In this document: positions 22,340-33,854 of the stretch, in pieces
How the letters are laid out: every line of letters begins with the position of its first letter
Numbering within the stretch: position 1 is the first letter of the stretch
From: Cycas panzhihuaensis
Lineage: Eukaryota; Cycadophyta
Direction of reading: 5' to 3'
Assembly: GCA_023213395.1 (NCBI GenBank)
Contig: CM041465.1
Location: forward strand, 243,977,741-244,041,740
Length of the DNA: 64,000 nucleotides
Made by a program: the position numbers and the translations under genes
The notes under the pieces: model-generated
What the model saw: only the letters and a program-made list of their open reading frames with translations
Told to the model about the DNA's origin: nothing
Databases searched by the model: none

Positions 22340-22765
22340 ATGATGAACGGAATGAAGATCAGCAAGATCAAAAGCGTTATCAAGAAGTGGCAGAGATTTG
22401 CCAAGATTGGAAGGTCACACAGTAATTTCACTTGCAGTAACGATCCCTCCAAGGAACTGTTATGGGACAGTATTGCCTGTAATTGTGATGATCCCGTCCA
22501 TTGTAAGGACGAAATTCCCAAGGGATATCAGGCTGTGTACGTTGGAAAGTCAAGGAGAAGATATGTGATAAGTTCCCATTATGTCAATCATCCGTTGTTC
22601 AGAGCTCTCTTTCAGAAATCAGAGGGACATTGCGATGGCACTGACCCTGCGATTGCATGCGAGGTGGTTCTCTTTGAGCATCTATTGTGGATGTTGGCAA
22701 ATGCTGATCCATTGATATCTCAGACTGATTCTCTTGAGGAATTAGTCGAATTTTATGCCTGCTGA
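22340..22765 (+). CDS. SAUR family auxin-responsive protein
   Basis: A 141-residue intact single-exon frame. Residues 1-30 form a basic N-terminus (KISKIKSVIKKWQRFAKIG) typical of longer SAUR proteins. The SAUR domain occupies about residues 58-120: IPKGYQAVYVGKSRRRYVIS, then YVNHPLFRALFQKSEG, then the IACEVVLFEHLLWML segment. SAUR proteins are small plant proteins that promote cell expansion, in characterised cases by inhibiting PP2C.D phosphatases and so activating plasma-membrane proton pumps; whether this one does so is inferred from family only. The stop is TGA at 22763-22765. The first of two adjacent Met codons was chosen as start; the second is equally possible. It is the only intact host gene in the window, with a TATA box, likely leader intron and uORF upstream. 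Auxin control is a family expectation, not shown by a motif here. Confidence 0.9.
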   Translation: MMNGMKISKIKSVIKKWQRFAKIGRSHSNFTCSNDPSKELLWDSIACNCDDPVHCKDEIPKGYQAVYVGKSRRRYVISSHYVNHPLFRALFQKSEGHCDGTDPAIACEVVLFEHLLWMLANADPLISQTDSLEELVEFYAC

Positions 22766-23896
22766 TGATGTACGACAACATTGGACAATTATATATATAG
22801 TCCGAATTAGTAGCATGGTATTGTATATTCTAATAATTTTTGATATTGAGACCCTTCCAGGAGGGGCTGATCAGGTTGAATTCGTTGAAACTCTACGGAC
22901 ATGTCTAGCCATGGCGGTCATCCTGATGGACAGCATTATATCCCCAAAGGGTCATTAAAATTTTGTAAATGACAGTCTCCTAAATCTATAGAATATTGTT
23001 CTCTGATCTAAGGGACTTCTGGTTTTCCCCTTATGAAATCGGCATTTAGTTCTTCGAAAGAGCTTTGCGGTGATTATAAACACTAGATGATTCAGATATT
23101 GCACGATCATATGATCATATTATTTTCTAATGTTATATTATCTATAATAAGTTGTTGGGGAATTTTTACCGTATGGCTGCACTCTGTTTTAGTCTTATTT
23201 CTTATACTCGTGGATAGAATAAATTTACATTAACCCGGAATAAATTTAGAAATGAAGATCTCTTCCAAGAATTCTTGTTATTAATTAAATTTACATGTAA
23301 TTAGCTATTTTGAGATTATTTCCTTTGTTTCCTTGAATAATTCGATCTTGAAATTTAGAATTATGGAATGGAACCAGGTCAATATCTTTTTTATTAAGCC
23401 CGCGAGATTCAGTAAGTCTTCGTCTGAAATTTTTTTTGTAATGGCTTTGTACTGTGGATATTTCGGAATTTAGGAACATTCCACTGTACTGTAATTCTGT
23501 CTAATTGTACTTGTTTTAGGTTCTGTGTGTCCTATAGTATTACATATCCAGATGATTGATTGTACTCTTGTATTGCAGAGGCTCCAGCCACGTAGGACTG
23601 TTCTATGCGCATAACATTGAGATGTCATAGATGAAATTGTTATGCTCCTGATGTTTTTAATTGGGCTTCTGTATCATGCGGTAAAGAGAATGGTTTCTTG
23701 TGTAGAGGAAACCCTGGCGTTGGCCGTTTTTTGTGAATTACTGAAACTAGAAAGGGTTGCGATATGCTTTCTGTTCGGATACTCATTATAATGACTTGAT
23801 AATCACCCAAAATAATGCCCGAACATGTATCACCTATAGGTCTTTTTGGTCTGTCTTTAAGCACTTCACAATCTAGTTCTATGGTTTGGTGTGGGA
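22766..23896. other. 3' flank of SAUR gene
   Basis: Contains the 3' UTR, whose end I cannot fix. AATAAA-type signals are seen near 23217 and 23240. No second gene and no retroelement domain was recognised. Confidence 0.4.
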
Positions 23897-24105
23897 GGAA
23901 CCCCTAATGGTTGATCTCTTGCAAAGTGGTAGCAATCTGTTGTGTTCATAGTCCTGGTAGTGGGTGACCTCTTGGAAAATACCGGTGGTCTGCCCTGCGA
24001 TCAAAAATCCAGATGGATGACCCCTTGGAAGCTAGTGGTGACGTATCTGACATGTTTACCTGGTTCGGTACACGTCACACTTCCAAAGCAGTGGTGACGT
24101 GGATC
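23897..24105 (+). repeat. Degenerate ~53-bp periodic repeat with TGACGT motifs
   Basis: The phrase TGAtCTCTTG, TGACCTCTTGG, TGACCCCTTGG recurs at 23912, 23965 and 24018, exactly 53 bases apart. A second phrase, AGTGGTGACGT, occurs at 24034 and 24090. TGACGT is the core site of TGA-type bZIP factors. The units are otherwise divergent. Confidence 0.5.
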
Positions 24106-24449
24106 TCACGCGACAGTTGGGGGAGGCTACAAGGCACCCTACGGAGTATTATGTGCATTCTATGATAATAGAGTTCGTTCCGTTCCAGACGTAAACAATT
24201 CAATATCGCATTGTGTTAAAATGTTTACTAGGGTTAGCACTTGGGTATACGCCATGTTCAAGATGTTGAAAAGTCAAACATCCCCATCGAGTTAATCCGT
24301 GTATCCCTGGTATTGTTATTTTGTCATATTCCTAATTTTTGTACCGGTACTCAAATGCCACTTCATTTGACCAAAGTTTCTGAAGCACCACGTTGAATTC
24401 TGGGTGAATTGGATTGCAGGACACTGGAGAGAGAACCGATTACCACGTA

Positions 24450-25620
24450 TGATCCTACAATTAATACCAATCGGTATTTTAAGTCAGGAATTTCGCCGCC
24501 CTGTGCTCCGAGGCTGTCGTTTTGCGTGAATTAACCTCGATCAAAACTACATTAATTTTTCAATCCTCCCAAACCTTACGATTTACGACAGATTACGATG
24601 CACGAAATATACATTTACGAGGACCCTGACTACCATGGTACGATTCACCGAAACGAAGCACAATTAAAAGCAGCAGACGGACAGTAATGAGATCAGCCAT
24701 GTGCGTGCTCGCAGTACGCAATACAAGAAAGGTGCCATTCTGGCAGGCACCGCGGAATAAACAAAGCTCTCCAAATGATAGGCCAGATTTATAGCCGACT
24801 TCAATTGATTCCTCTAAATCCACCCACGGGATGATTCGTGTCATCACCCACAGGAAAACACTTCCCGAGCTCTCCATTCCCTCCATTTATGAGAAACACA
24901 TGGGCGCCTTTTGGTTGGCAGTGCCTCCAAATATACCAGCACCGCACCTGTTCGTGTCAGACCCAATTGTGCCACCCATATTTGTTTCCTAGTAACCATA
25001 CTCCCCTCTGGACCTGTGCGTGGCCAGCCCTCTGCACGTATATATATATAGTGAGAGTTACAGCTGTCTGGTCCCGGCCATCTATAGCGCCGCGGAAAAT
25101 ATAAGTCAGTTGACAATTATAATTTGGGGTCCTATTTAAATAAATTATCTCGCGAGTCCCTCGCACTCCGTGCGTGTCGATCCTTCGTCTTTTTATGTTG
25201 TAAACGGCACGAATCTTGCGGCTCCATCTATGTCTGTGTGCATGCGCACGCATGCAACCATTCACCGGTAATAAATAACATATATTAATAATAATAAAAG
25301 GGATGGTTAGATGATAATGCTATTATTGGGATGGGTTAGTGACCTGACAAGAGGTTGGGTGTTGCTTTGGGGTTGAAAAGTTGGCAGTCCCGTCCTCTGT
25401 CTGCGCCAGTGCGTGTCCTTTCGCGGCCCGTGGGACCCGCAATTTCGCGTAAATTTCGCTTTGGGATTGGAAGCGTACGCTGAAGGGACGTATTGCTAGC
25501 CACTCTTTTCCTCTCTTTAATTTCTTCTCTTGAGGTAATGACCTTGATGTTAAAGAGTCCACGTTCGCAATGCAAATGTCTGCCTACGTGGATCCCCTTT
25601 GTCGCTAATGCGAGGAAAAA
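24450..25620. promoter_or_regulatory. CpG-retaining low-copy stretch, possible unmethylated regulatory region
   Basis: CpG dinucleotides are dense here (about 18 in 25081-25260, including CGCCGCGG and CTCGCGAG), in sharp contrast to the CpG-poor transposons on both sides. Near 25415-25440 is GGCCCGTGGGACCCGC, which contains a TCP-factor-like GTGGGACC core. Frames of up to about 105 codons exist, but none resembles a known protein. I read it as low-copy, little-methylated DNA, possibly a promoter or enhancer. Confidence 0.4.
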
Positions 25621-27118
25621 AATTTTACAATTAAATAAAGTTAAAAGTAACACTCTTATAACGGCAATACAATATAATAATGGCAGAGTGAATATTATTG
25701 TGTTTGGATATTCTTATATTGATAAATTTTCTAATTTCTGACCATTAAAAGTTTTATTTCATTTTCATGTTTATTGTGAGGTGTGGTTGTATCGTAATTA
25801 TGAGAATGATTATGTCTTCAAAGTTAAGCCTTTAGTTCTATGGTAAATTATGTTAGTAAATGCTAAGTGAATTTTTGGGAAGTATTAAATTTATTTGAAA
25901 ATGATTGTTGTACATTTCATGCTAGGAATTTGAAGTTTAGTTCAGAATATTTTTTTTAAGAATGTACACAAAACATGTGAATGTAAGAAGATTTGTTTGA
26001 AATTTCTATTTGTATTTTGAAATTTTGGAGCTCAACTTTCAGAAGTATTAAATTTTTTATTTGTATTCTAATTTGAACATTCAAATATGCAATAAAAATA
26101 AATATAAAAAATTATGTTCTTCTATAAAATATTGGAAGTTTATTTATATATAAATTTTCTTCAAGTCCAATTATGTAGAAGACATACTTAAGTTTCAAGC
26201 TCAAAGGCATAAAAAATGTCATTATCAACAAAGTTCAACTTTCCAAATTTCTTGATATAAAAGCATGGAATAAGCTCTCAATTCTTATTATGTAGGCATT
26301 GTACATTTTTAGATCTTCATCTTTTATTATTAATTGTATCTCTCTGATTTATTTATTTTGATTGACATGGCTTTAGTTAATAATATATCTACTTTACACA
26401 AATTACATAAATATATGATGTAAAGTATTGATTATCATATATTAAGTAAAATTAATCAATCAAAATTCTCTATAAAATTATTATTATTTAAATACTATAC
26501 TCGAATAGTTATAGTTATAGTCATTCTTAACTACCATCCAAAAACACATCTTACCTACTAGCAATAATCAAAACATTACATAAGTAGACATCAAACAAGT
26601 GTTACACAATCATAGAATATTTTACTGTCTTATTATATATTATTTTAAATTAGAAAATTAAGCCACCTTTTAAAGGAAAAGATATTTAATCTCTCATATA
26701 TTGATGGTCACCCCTCCAAAATGCTCTTATTTTATTACTAATTACATAAAATTTTAATAAGTTTTATATATATAAAAGAATAAAGACATTAGGTTCATAA
26801 TCTTTGGGGCTTGACAATTTTAATTTTTAAGATTTCCTTTTTCCTTCTCCCTTGAAATTGGGATTTTTACTTTTAGTCCCAATAAAGGGATATGCTTTAT
26901 ACCCTATTTTATAATAGTTTAAAAGGCCCATAATAATGAATGTAATTATCATGTTTAATGAAAATTTTGCTTACCAAGATTGCAATTGGGGATATATTAG
27001 GTAGGATGGTAGCTTCCACCTTGGTATTTATTTAGATGCTCTTTCAAATTGATCTTATCATATGATTTTGTTAAGGAGGCACTCCCTCCTAAGTGTCCTA
27101 TCTATCTATCCTTAGTAA
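25621..27118. other. AT-rich intergenic DNA without recognisable genes
   Basis: Very AT-rich on both strands, with poly-A/T runs and short frames only. No LTR border, retroelement domain or RNA gene was recognised. Confidence 0.5.
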
Positions 27119-27599
27119 TATTGAAACATGTGATTAATCATATATGTAATATTTAATGTACATGATGTACACATATACCATTCTACCATTCACATATAGT
27201 AAGATATATGAGATGCACACATATCTATGTAATTATACAATGGGATGATGTAAAGGTTGATGACATATCATAGGTTACTCATAAGGTAAACATTATTATA
27301 AATATCTATATACATCATTTGAAAACTTGAGAAAGGTTATTGACTAGGAGATGTATTTATTTGATATCTAAGAGAAATTTTAACTTCACTTTGTCCCATA
27401 GTTTTTCTCACATTGGATTTTTCACATATAAATCTTAGTGTCTCTCTTATGGTAATATTTATTGAATGTTTTATATATTTGATATTTTACTTTATCTATT
27501 TATTACTTTATTTGTGTACATATCTCATGCGTTAATACTTCTTATATATATATATATATATCATATCATATATTATGATATTACTTTAAATTTCTCTTA
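27119..27599 (+). repeat. LTR C1 of a non-coding LTR element (481 bp)
   Basis: Begins TATTGAAACATGTGATTAATC and ends TTTCTCTTA, followed directly by a primer-site-like sequence. It aligns over its full length with 33442-33854 plus 40572-40635 (about 477 bp). Shared phrases include GTGATTAATCA, ATTTGATATCTAAGAG and GGTGTCTCTCTTATGG or its variants. It contains a (TA)n run near 27543-27562. Confidence 0.8.
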
Positions 27600-27611
27600 T
27601 AGTATCAGGGC
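27600..27611 (+). other. Primer-binding site after LTR C1
   Basis: TAGTATCAGGGC abuts the LTR end and differs at two positions from the Met-tRNA site TGGTATCAGAGC. A second match, TGGTATTAGAG, lies close by at 27623. Confidence 0.65.
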
Positions 27612-28367
27612 AAATTTTAACATGGTATTAGAGTTATAGTTGAAAGATCTTATGCAACGAGAAGATAGCCTATATGAGCCAGTAATAGAGACATGATAGA
27701 GTTAGTATAAGAGCCAGATATGAGGTGCATTAGATGAGTTAAAAGTTTGGATATGTTAATGTTATGTCAATAATACATAATAGAATATATTATAGATGAA
27801 GTCAGATAAAGCCACATACAAGAGATGAAGCAAATACTGATGGTATATTGACATGTTAATTTTATTCTAGACATTTATTTATGTATATAGGCACCATATT
27901 CTTGAGAATATACATGTATAAAATTTAATCCATAAGATGTGATATGATCGTTTATAGTAAAAGCATTTGTGGGTGTCCTCTTAAAGGATTCATTCACTTA
28001 TGAACTATTCTGGAGGTATTTATGAGCATCATAGTTAGAGATTCACTGTCAAAATAAAGCTAATAACCCATTGAACAAATAGGAACAAGTAGCAGGTATG
28101 TACAATGACATGTTAACAGGTATGAAATAGGTGTTTTAATACAAAATAAACGTATGTGGCAATTGAGATTTAATTACGTAAGCAATTTTATAAAATGTAA
28201 ATGATATTACAATAGCATGAAATGTTTATAGGGGCAAAATTATAATAAATAGAAATAAATTTTATGGTGGCATAAAATGTTGATGGCATTATTAAAGGCA
28301 TAAATAAAGGGCATGCTATAAATTATTATGATTTGATGATATAATATTAATGTTTGATGATGGTATA
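27612..28367 (+). other. Non-coding internal region of LTR element C, part 1
   Basis: About 750 bp between the primer site and the inserted Tat solo LTR. All frames are short and none resembles gag or pol. If element C is a large non-coding derivative, this is the start of its internal region. Confidence 0.4.
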
Positions 28368-31086
28368 TGGATTTGCATCTATGGGATCATCTTCTATGCT
28401 TAGAAGGAAATAGACTATCAATGGTAGTGGTCGGGTTATGGATGGGATCCTAATGGCAAGAAAGAACACCACGCAGGGCATCCATGCGCTAGAGCGCGAG
28501 TTCGGGACCCATGAATGGTGCTCAATTACCTTAGGGTAATCTTCGGAAAGAGGACACAAGGCAAGGCCTTTGGTTGCCCCAAAGGAGGAGGCCCACCTAC
28601 CCCTTGGATGGCTGGTAAGAGGAGGAGGGACTCTAAAAGGTTGCGTCTTCTCATAGGAGGGAGAAGACAACGTGCAAGTAGGTACATATAATATGTGACA
28701 ACCTAGCTCAAGTAGGAGAGGGATGTAGACTAGGATTAGGTTGTTATGTAGTATGTCAAGCAAGAGTACGCAAAGTATCAAAGGCAAGACTAAGGGACAC
28801 ATTGTCTTACGTATGGATATGATGGGGCTTAAAGAGCACGTGGTTCACATCTAAGTCCTATCTATATACAGAGTAAATGATTACGAAAAGAAAAGAGCTT
28901 ATGAATGCAAGAGATGCATTTATTTCCCTTTTGTTTCTTATGTGACTTAACATGCAAAGTTTGCAAATAAATGTCAAAAGCACAAAAAATAGACAAGAAA
29001 GGGAGGAGGCATATATGGGAGTGAAGCGTGGCTAAAACGTCGTGCCCTTCCGCTCCTTTCACACTCATCCACTCGAACTCGCTGTGCGGGTGTGGGGCTA
29101 GTTGGCGATGGTTGTCAGAATGGACGAGGGGCTACCTTACCTTCCCCAATATGTGAAAGCAAAATAGCGAAAAAATGAGACTAAGGAGAAACTGAAAGCA
29201 CCACTAGCGAAGGGCTTACCTATCAAAGAAGTCCACCTCTTCTGTGCTTTCTCCGCCGCGAACCTGTCAATCACAAGAAAAGGTTTCTCCCTTCCGGAGA
29301 GGGGGGATGCCAAGTACATCTAATATATATATAAATGTAAAAGATGGCTAATAAATCAAGCTAAAACGTAATGCACTCTACTCTAAAAACCACCAAACAA
29401 ATCTCAAATCTAGACAACACCAAGCAATAACTAAGATAGGAAGGTTAGCCTCAGAATGGCCAACCTACCTGCAAATACCTCCATGTAGCCTCAATGGGAA
29501 AAGACAAGAGTATGATGGATGTTCTGGACAACAAGTAGAAGAGAGCAAACCAACGGGATGGTGCACGGGTAGACCTAAGGGACGAGGTGCTAGGGACAAC
29601 AAATCATCACGACGGGGCAAGCCTAAGATCAAAACTAAACCAGGACGAGTTTCAAGGCTTATTGATGCCTAAAACCTGGGGGTGCAGGTCTGAAACCAGT
29701 GTGGTGAGGGCTACCAACACTAATTTTAGAACTAAGATAAGCCTCTCGCTATCCCTAACCCAACTCCAGAGGGAGGCACGGAGTGGAAGAGGAAGGAAGG
29801 GAAGGGTAAACCCTTAGGGAGAAGGCCAACAAGGGGACGGATCCTGCCTTTCTCCCTTCACCCAACCTTATGCAACCCTCTTACGCATCCACCCTAGAGT
29901 AGGCTTGCGAGAAAAGAGAGGAAAAATAATGCAGGATAGGAAGCAAAGAGACAAGCTCCTCTGAAGTGAAAAGAGAGGAGCAAAAATTGACCAAAGAACT
30001 TCTCATAAAGGAAAGAAATCACAGGAAAACCTAAGGGACGTTGAAAGGGTACCTGTGGGGCAGAAGAGGAGAGTCTTCTTCTGCCAAAAACTAGAGGAAA
30101 AACCTGTGTTAAGAAGGCATTTCAGACTTGGGCTGAAGGGGAGGCAAAACGTGGACGCCGCTCTTAGTTCCTGGAGCTTGCTTGTTGGCACGCTGAGAGT
30201 ATTCTCCTTCCATGGATAGGACCTGCAGAGAGAAGCTTGGAGCCGTTGCAGCAGGGCCTGAGATGCAGTAGATGTACCTGTGGAAGAGGACCCAAAGCAG
30301 AGGAGCAGATCTGGAGGAAATTATAAAATGTAAGGAGGAGTAGAAAGCAAAAATGAGCGAAGAAGAGAGCAAAATGAATTTGTTTTTTGGGTTTTATACT
30401 CATCCCAACCCCAAATGAATGATTAGGGTTACGGTGGGGGTGAGTAATCGAAGGCACCACGTGGCAATTCCACAAAAAGAGAGAGAATTACCACGGCGGA
30501 TTAAAAAAATAAATTTAGATAGTCGTACTGTGGCAAACTTTGCGATACCGCGGTAAACTTTGCGGTACCGCTTAGTTTGCAGCGGTGCAGGACTAAAAGC
30601 CAAAATAAAGATAAAACCAAGGCCTAGAGCCAAACAAAGGGGTGTGTAGAGGCCTGGTATACTGGGAGCTCATGCGCAGGTGGTTGGCAAGTGGCCAAAA
30701 GAGAGAAACAAGTCTCAGAGAGGTCCTATCACACCTAAAAGGGGGCTCAAATTGGTGATAGGAGTGTTGATGCGAGCATATCGCGACCAACAATAATGTT
30801 TGAGGAGTTATGAAGGTGTTGCAGGTGGCTGAGTGCCATACGGGGTGCATGACTCACTAAGGAGTGCCCCATGGTAGGTCGTCATAGGCTAAATAGTGTG
30901 CAGCAGGTGCAAGCAACGTGATCAAGTAGAGAAGGCAATGCGATCACACAAATGGCAAGCAAACGTGCATCAAATGACACTCTAAACAACTTCTACGAAG
31001 TGAAAGCGAGGATAAAAGTGAGAAGTATATACCTGTGCTTACCTGAGTCGACTTGTCTCAAGTCCATTCCTAGTAGCTGTGAAACA
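28368..31086 (-). repeat. Tat solo LTR (2719 bp), minus strand
   Basis: On the minus strand it starts TGTTTCACAGCTACTAGGAATGG (upper border 31086) and ends GCAAATCCA (lower border 28368). It is almost the same length as the LTR of element III (2710 bp). The flanks are GTATA (28363-28367) and ATATA (31087-31091), a target duplication with one mismatch. Landmarks include three iterated AAACTTTGCGGT-type motifs at 30526-30587, a telo-box at 30422-30430, GTTAGCCTCAGAATGG near 29450 and CCTTACCTTCCCC near 29130. No gag or pol accompanies it, so it is a solo LTR left by recombination between two LTRs. The short frames inside it are not genes. Confidence 0.75.
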
Positions 31087-33441
31087 ATATACAAAATTAA
31101 TTATAGTAAGGGCTGATTATGACATGAATTATGGTGGCATAAATGATTATTTCCATACTATTTATAGAGAATTCGAACACGAGGGTTTGATATATTTAAT
31201 TTCTGTTATAACACAGTGCTAAAAAATAGACTTGCCATGATAAACAGAGGTGAAGCCTATGCAAAGGACGTAAATAACATGTGGATCTGGATAAATTCAA
31301 CTTTGTAAATCCCTATTGGCTGCTTTAAGTGAATCTCAGTCAACATCACTTACAGTCTGGAGATTTGTCCACAATACAACCCTGAAAGTAGAATCAATAC
31401 AAAACCATGAAATGGAGAAGACATAACCCTACGTAAAGTTAAAATGGAAGCCATGCTACTAATATATTAGTTACTTCTCATTAAATATAACCAACATTTC
31501 CATAGAGATAGACACAGTCAAAGAATGCCTAAAAAATGGATCATTTTAGAGGAAGATCTATCGAAGATTGAACAAGGTTTAGGCATACAGGACATTTTCC
31601 ATATAGAGGTCTTATTGAAGACAAAACTAATGAAGGAAATCTAAAGAAGAATTACTAAAGAAACAATAATTGCCCATGGAGAATCAAAATCTATTTGTAT
31701 TAAACAACCTACACACATGCTAGCTATGAACAATAATACATAACTTTTGCCTATCAATTTGATTACGATCAGTCATGATTCAAAGAATCTGCATAAAGAT
31801 CACATATCCCAATGGAGATATAATTGTTGTATGAAGAAAATCATCATAGCCATCTAGTCCAGATGCTCATAGCTAAAAAATATAATACAAACAAATAAAT
31901 GGCATTTGATTCATGAGTTTTATAGATGAATTTTTTAACTGAATTAAAAAATTTACATTTGGAAAGAAAATTTTAATTATTTTTGATATTTTTTCAAGTC
32001 TAATATTAAGCCCCTGTCTATTAGTAGTTGGTCATATAAAGAGCCCACATGATCGAGGACTAAGTTGTTAAGGGGGCAGACTCTAAAATGGAGTTAATCA
32101 AATTAGGAAAAAAATTTATTTTACAAAATTTATATATGAAATTTAATTGATTTTTTAAATCTGCCACCCATTTATTAAGGATTACATAGACTTTTATGGT
32201 ACATTAATATGTTTTCTATATAACTCATTGCTTATATGTTAGAATAAGGTGCCATTAATTGGGTTGGAAAGACAACTTTGAGACTGTCAAAATGAGTGGT
32301 CACACAATATGCTTTAGACAATACATAATAGAGAAAATGAAGGGCAATGCTGATAAAAATATTTAAACCCTCATAAAAGATGAATTCCATAACCATTTTA
32401 AAAAACAATTCAATACATTCTAATGTTTTCAAAGGGTTTAATCATGATGGTAATGTTATTTTTAAAAAATGGTGAAAAGGAAATAAATTTTGGTTTAAAA
32501 GTAAAAAATTAGGGCTCATTTATAATATTAAAAGACTCAAAGATAGTTGAAAATTTTATGAAGTGAGAAACATTTGATGAATTTATGATATAAAAATTCT
32601 TGATATATTAGACATGCATTATCCCCCTTAGAAAAACATATTTAGTTTAGTGGATGACAAACACTAACTAAATAAGTAGACCACCTGGTTGATTGAACCT
32701 ATTTTAATGATTAATGGCACTACCTAGCATTTAATAAGGCTACTCAGTTTGATTAATGATGGAGAGTTAAGGAGATTTTAAGAAATCCACCTACTAATAA
32801 GACAAAAAAAAAGTCTTAAGCGATTACTTAAATTGTATACCAAATTAGCTGTAGATAAGATCTAACTAATATTTAGTTGTTGAAATGGTCCAATTGAAAG
32901 AAAGAAGTTATCTTATACAAGTAATTTGAAAGAATGATGAACCATGTATTTAATGCAATTACCTAAAGAACTAATGATTACAAGGGCTAGGTACCCATGT
33001 ATTTTGGTAAATGGTTATTGCTTTATATGGACTCAGAAATCACTTTCTTTATTTGTTGAATTGATAACTAGTTAATAAAATGTTAATCATAGTTGATAGA
33101 ATATTGATTAAAAGCAACTATATAGGTGAAGATATGAAGATATACAGGAAAACACTTCATATATATTAATATTAATTATAATTACATGTTGGTTATTCAT
33201 AATTGGCCACTACTAGAATACAGATTATCACATACAGGTTAATGGTTATATATAGGTATATAGGTTAATACTTGTAGGAGACAAGCATAAGGATGATAAG
33301 TTTATAAATGATAGGCATTTATAGGTTACTAGTGATGACTCAAATACAACATACAAGATCTAACATATAGGTTGAATACCAAAGGATAAACACTTAAAGA
33401 TTGAAGACCAAGATTTAAAGACATTAAATATTAAGAGAAAA
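31087..33441. other. Non-coding stretch between solo LTR and LTR C2
   Basis: About 2.35 kb, AT-rich, frames under about 70 codons, no retroelement protein recognised on either strand. It lies between two copies of LTR C and may be the remainder of that element's internal region. It ends with TTAAGAGAAAA, a possible polypurine tract, right before LTR C2. Confidence 0.4.
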
Positions 33442-33854
33442 TGTTAAAATATGTGATTAATCACATATGTAATATTTAATATATATAATGTATACATCCA
33501 TCATCTTACTATTCATATACATCGAGATATGTGAGATGCACATATATTATATATCTATGTAATTATACTATTAGATGATGTAAAGGCTTATGACACACAA
33601 TAGATTACTCATGAGATAAACATTATTATAAATATATATACACACCACTTGAGAAGTTGAGAAAGGTCATTAAACAAGAGATATATTCATTTGATATCTA
33701 AGAGGAGTTCAAACTCCACCTTCGCCCGTGGTTTTTCCCACATCGGATTTTCCATGTATAAATCTTGGTGTCTCTCTTATGGTAATTCTTATTAAATGCT
33801 TTACATGTTTGATGCTTTACTTTATCTATTTATTATTTTACTTATATACATATC
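33442..33854 (+). repeat. LTR C2, left part (split by gypsy insertion)
   Basis: Begins TGTTAAAATATGTGATTAATC and follows LTR C1 to CATATC, where the chromovirus-like element starts. The last five bases, ATATC (33850-33854), are the left target duplication. Its continuation is at 40572-40635. Confidence 0.82.

Noticed and set aside
24593-25265. Overlapping frames of 80-102 codons in the CpG-rich stretch as possible genes
   Set aside because: Several frames on both strands are open only because the DNA is GC-rich and stop-poor. No motif or start context supports any of them.
27540-27565. (TA)n run as a replication origin or scaffold attachment site
   Set aside because: It is a simple dinucleotide repeat inside LTR C1, and nothing else supports a functional site.
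28347-30850. Minus-strand frames up to 151 codons as host genes
   Set aside because: All fall inside the Tat solo LTR and align with non-coding LTR landmarks of the other copies.
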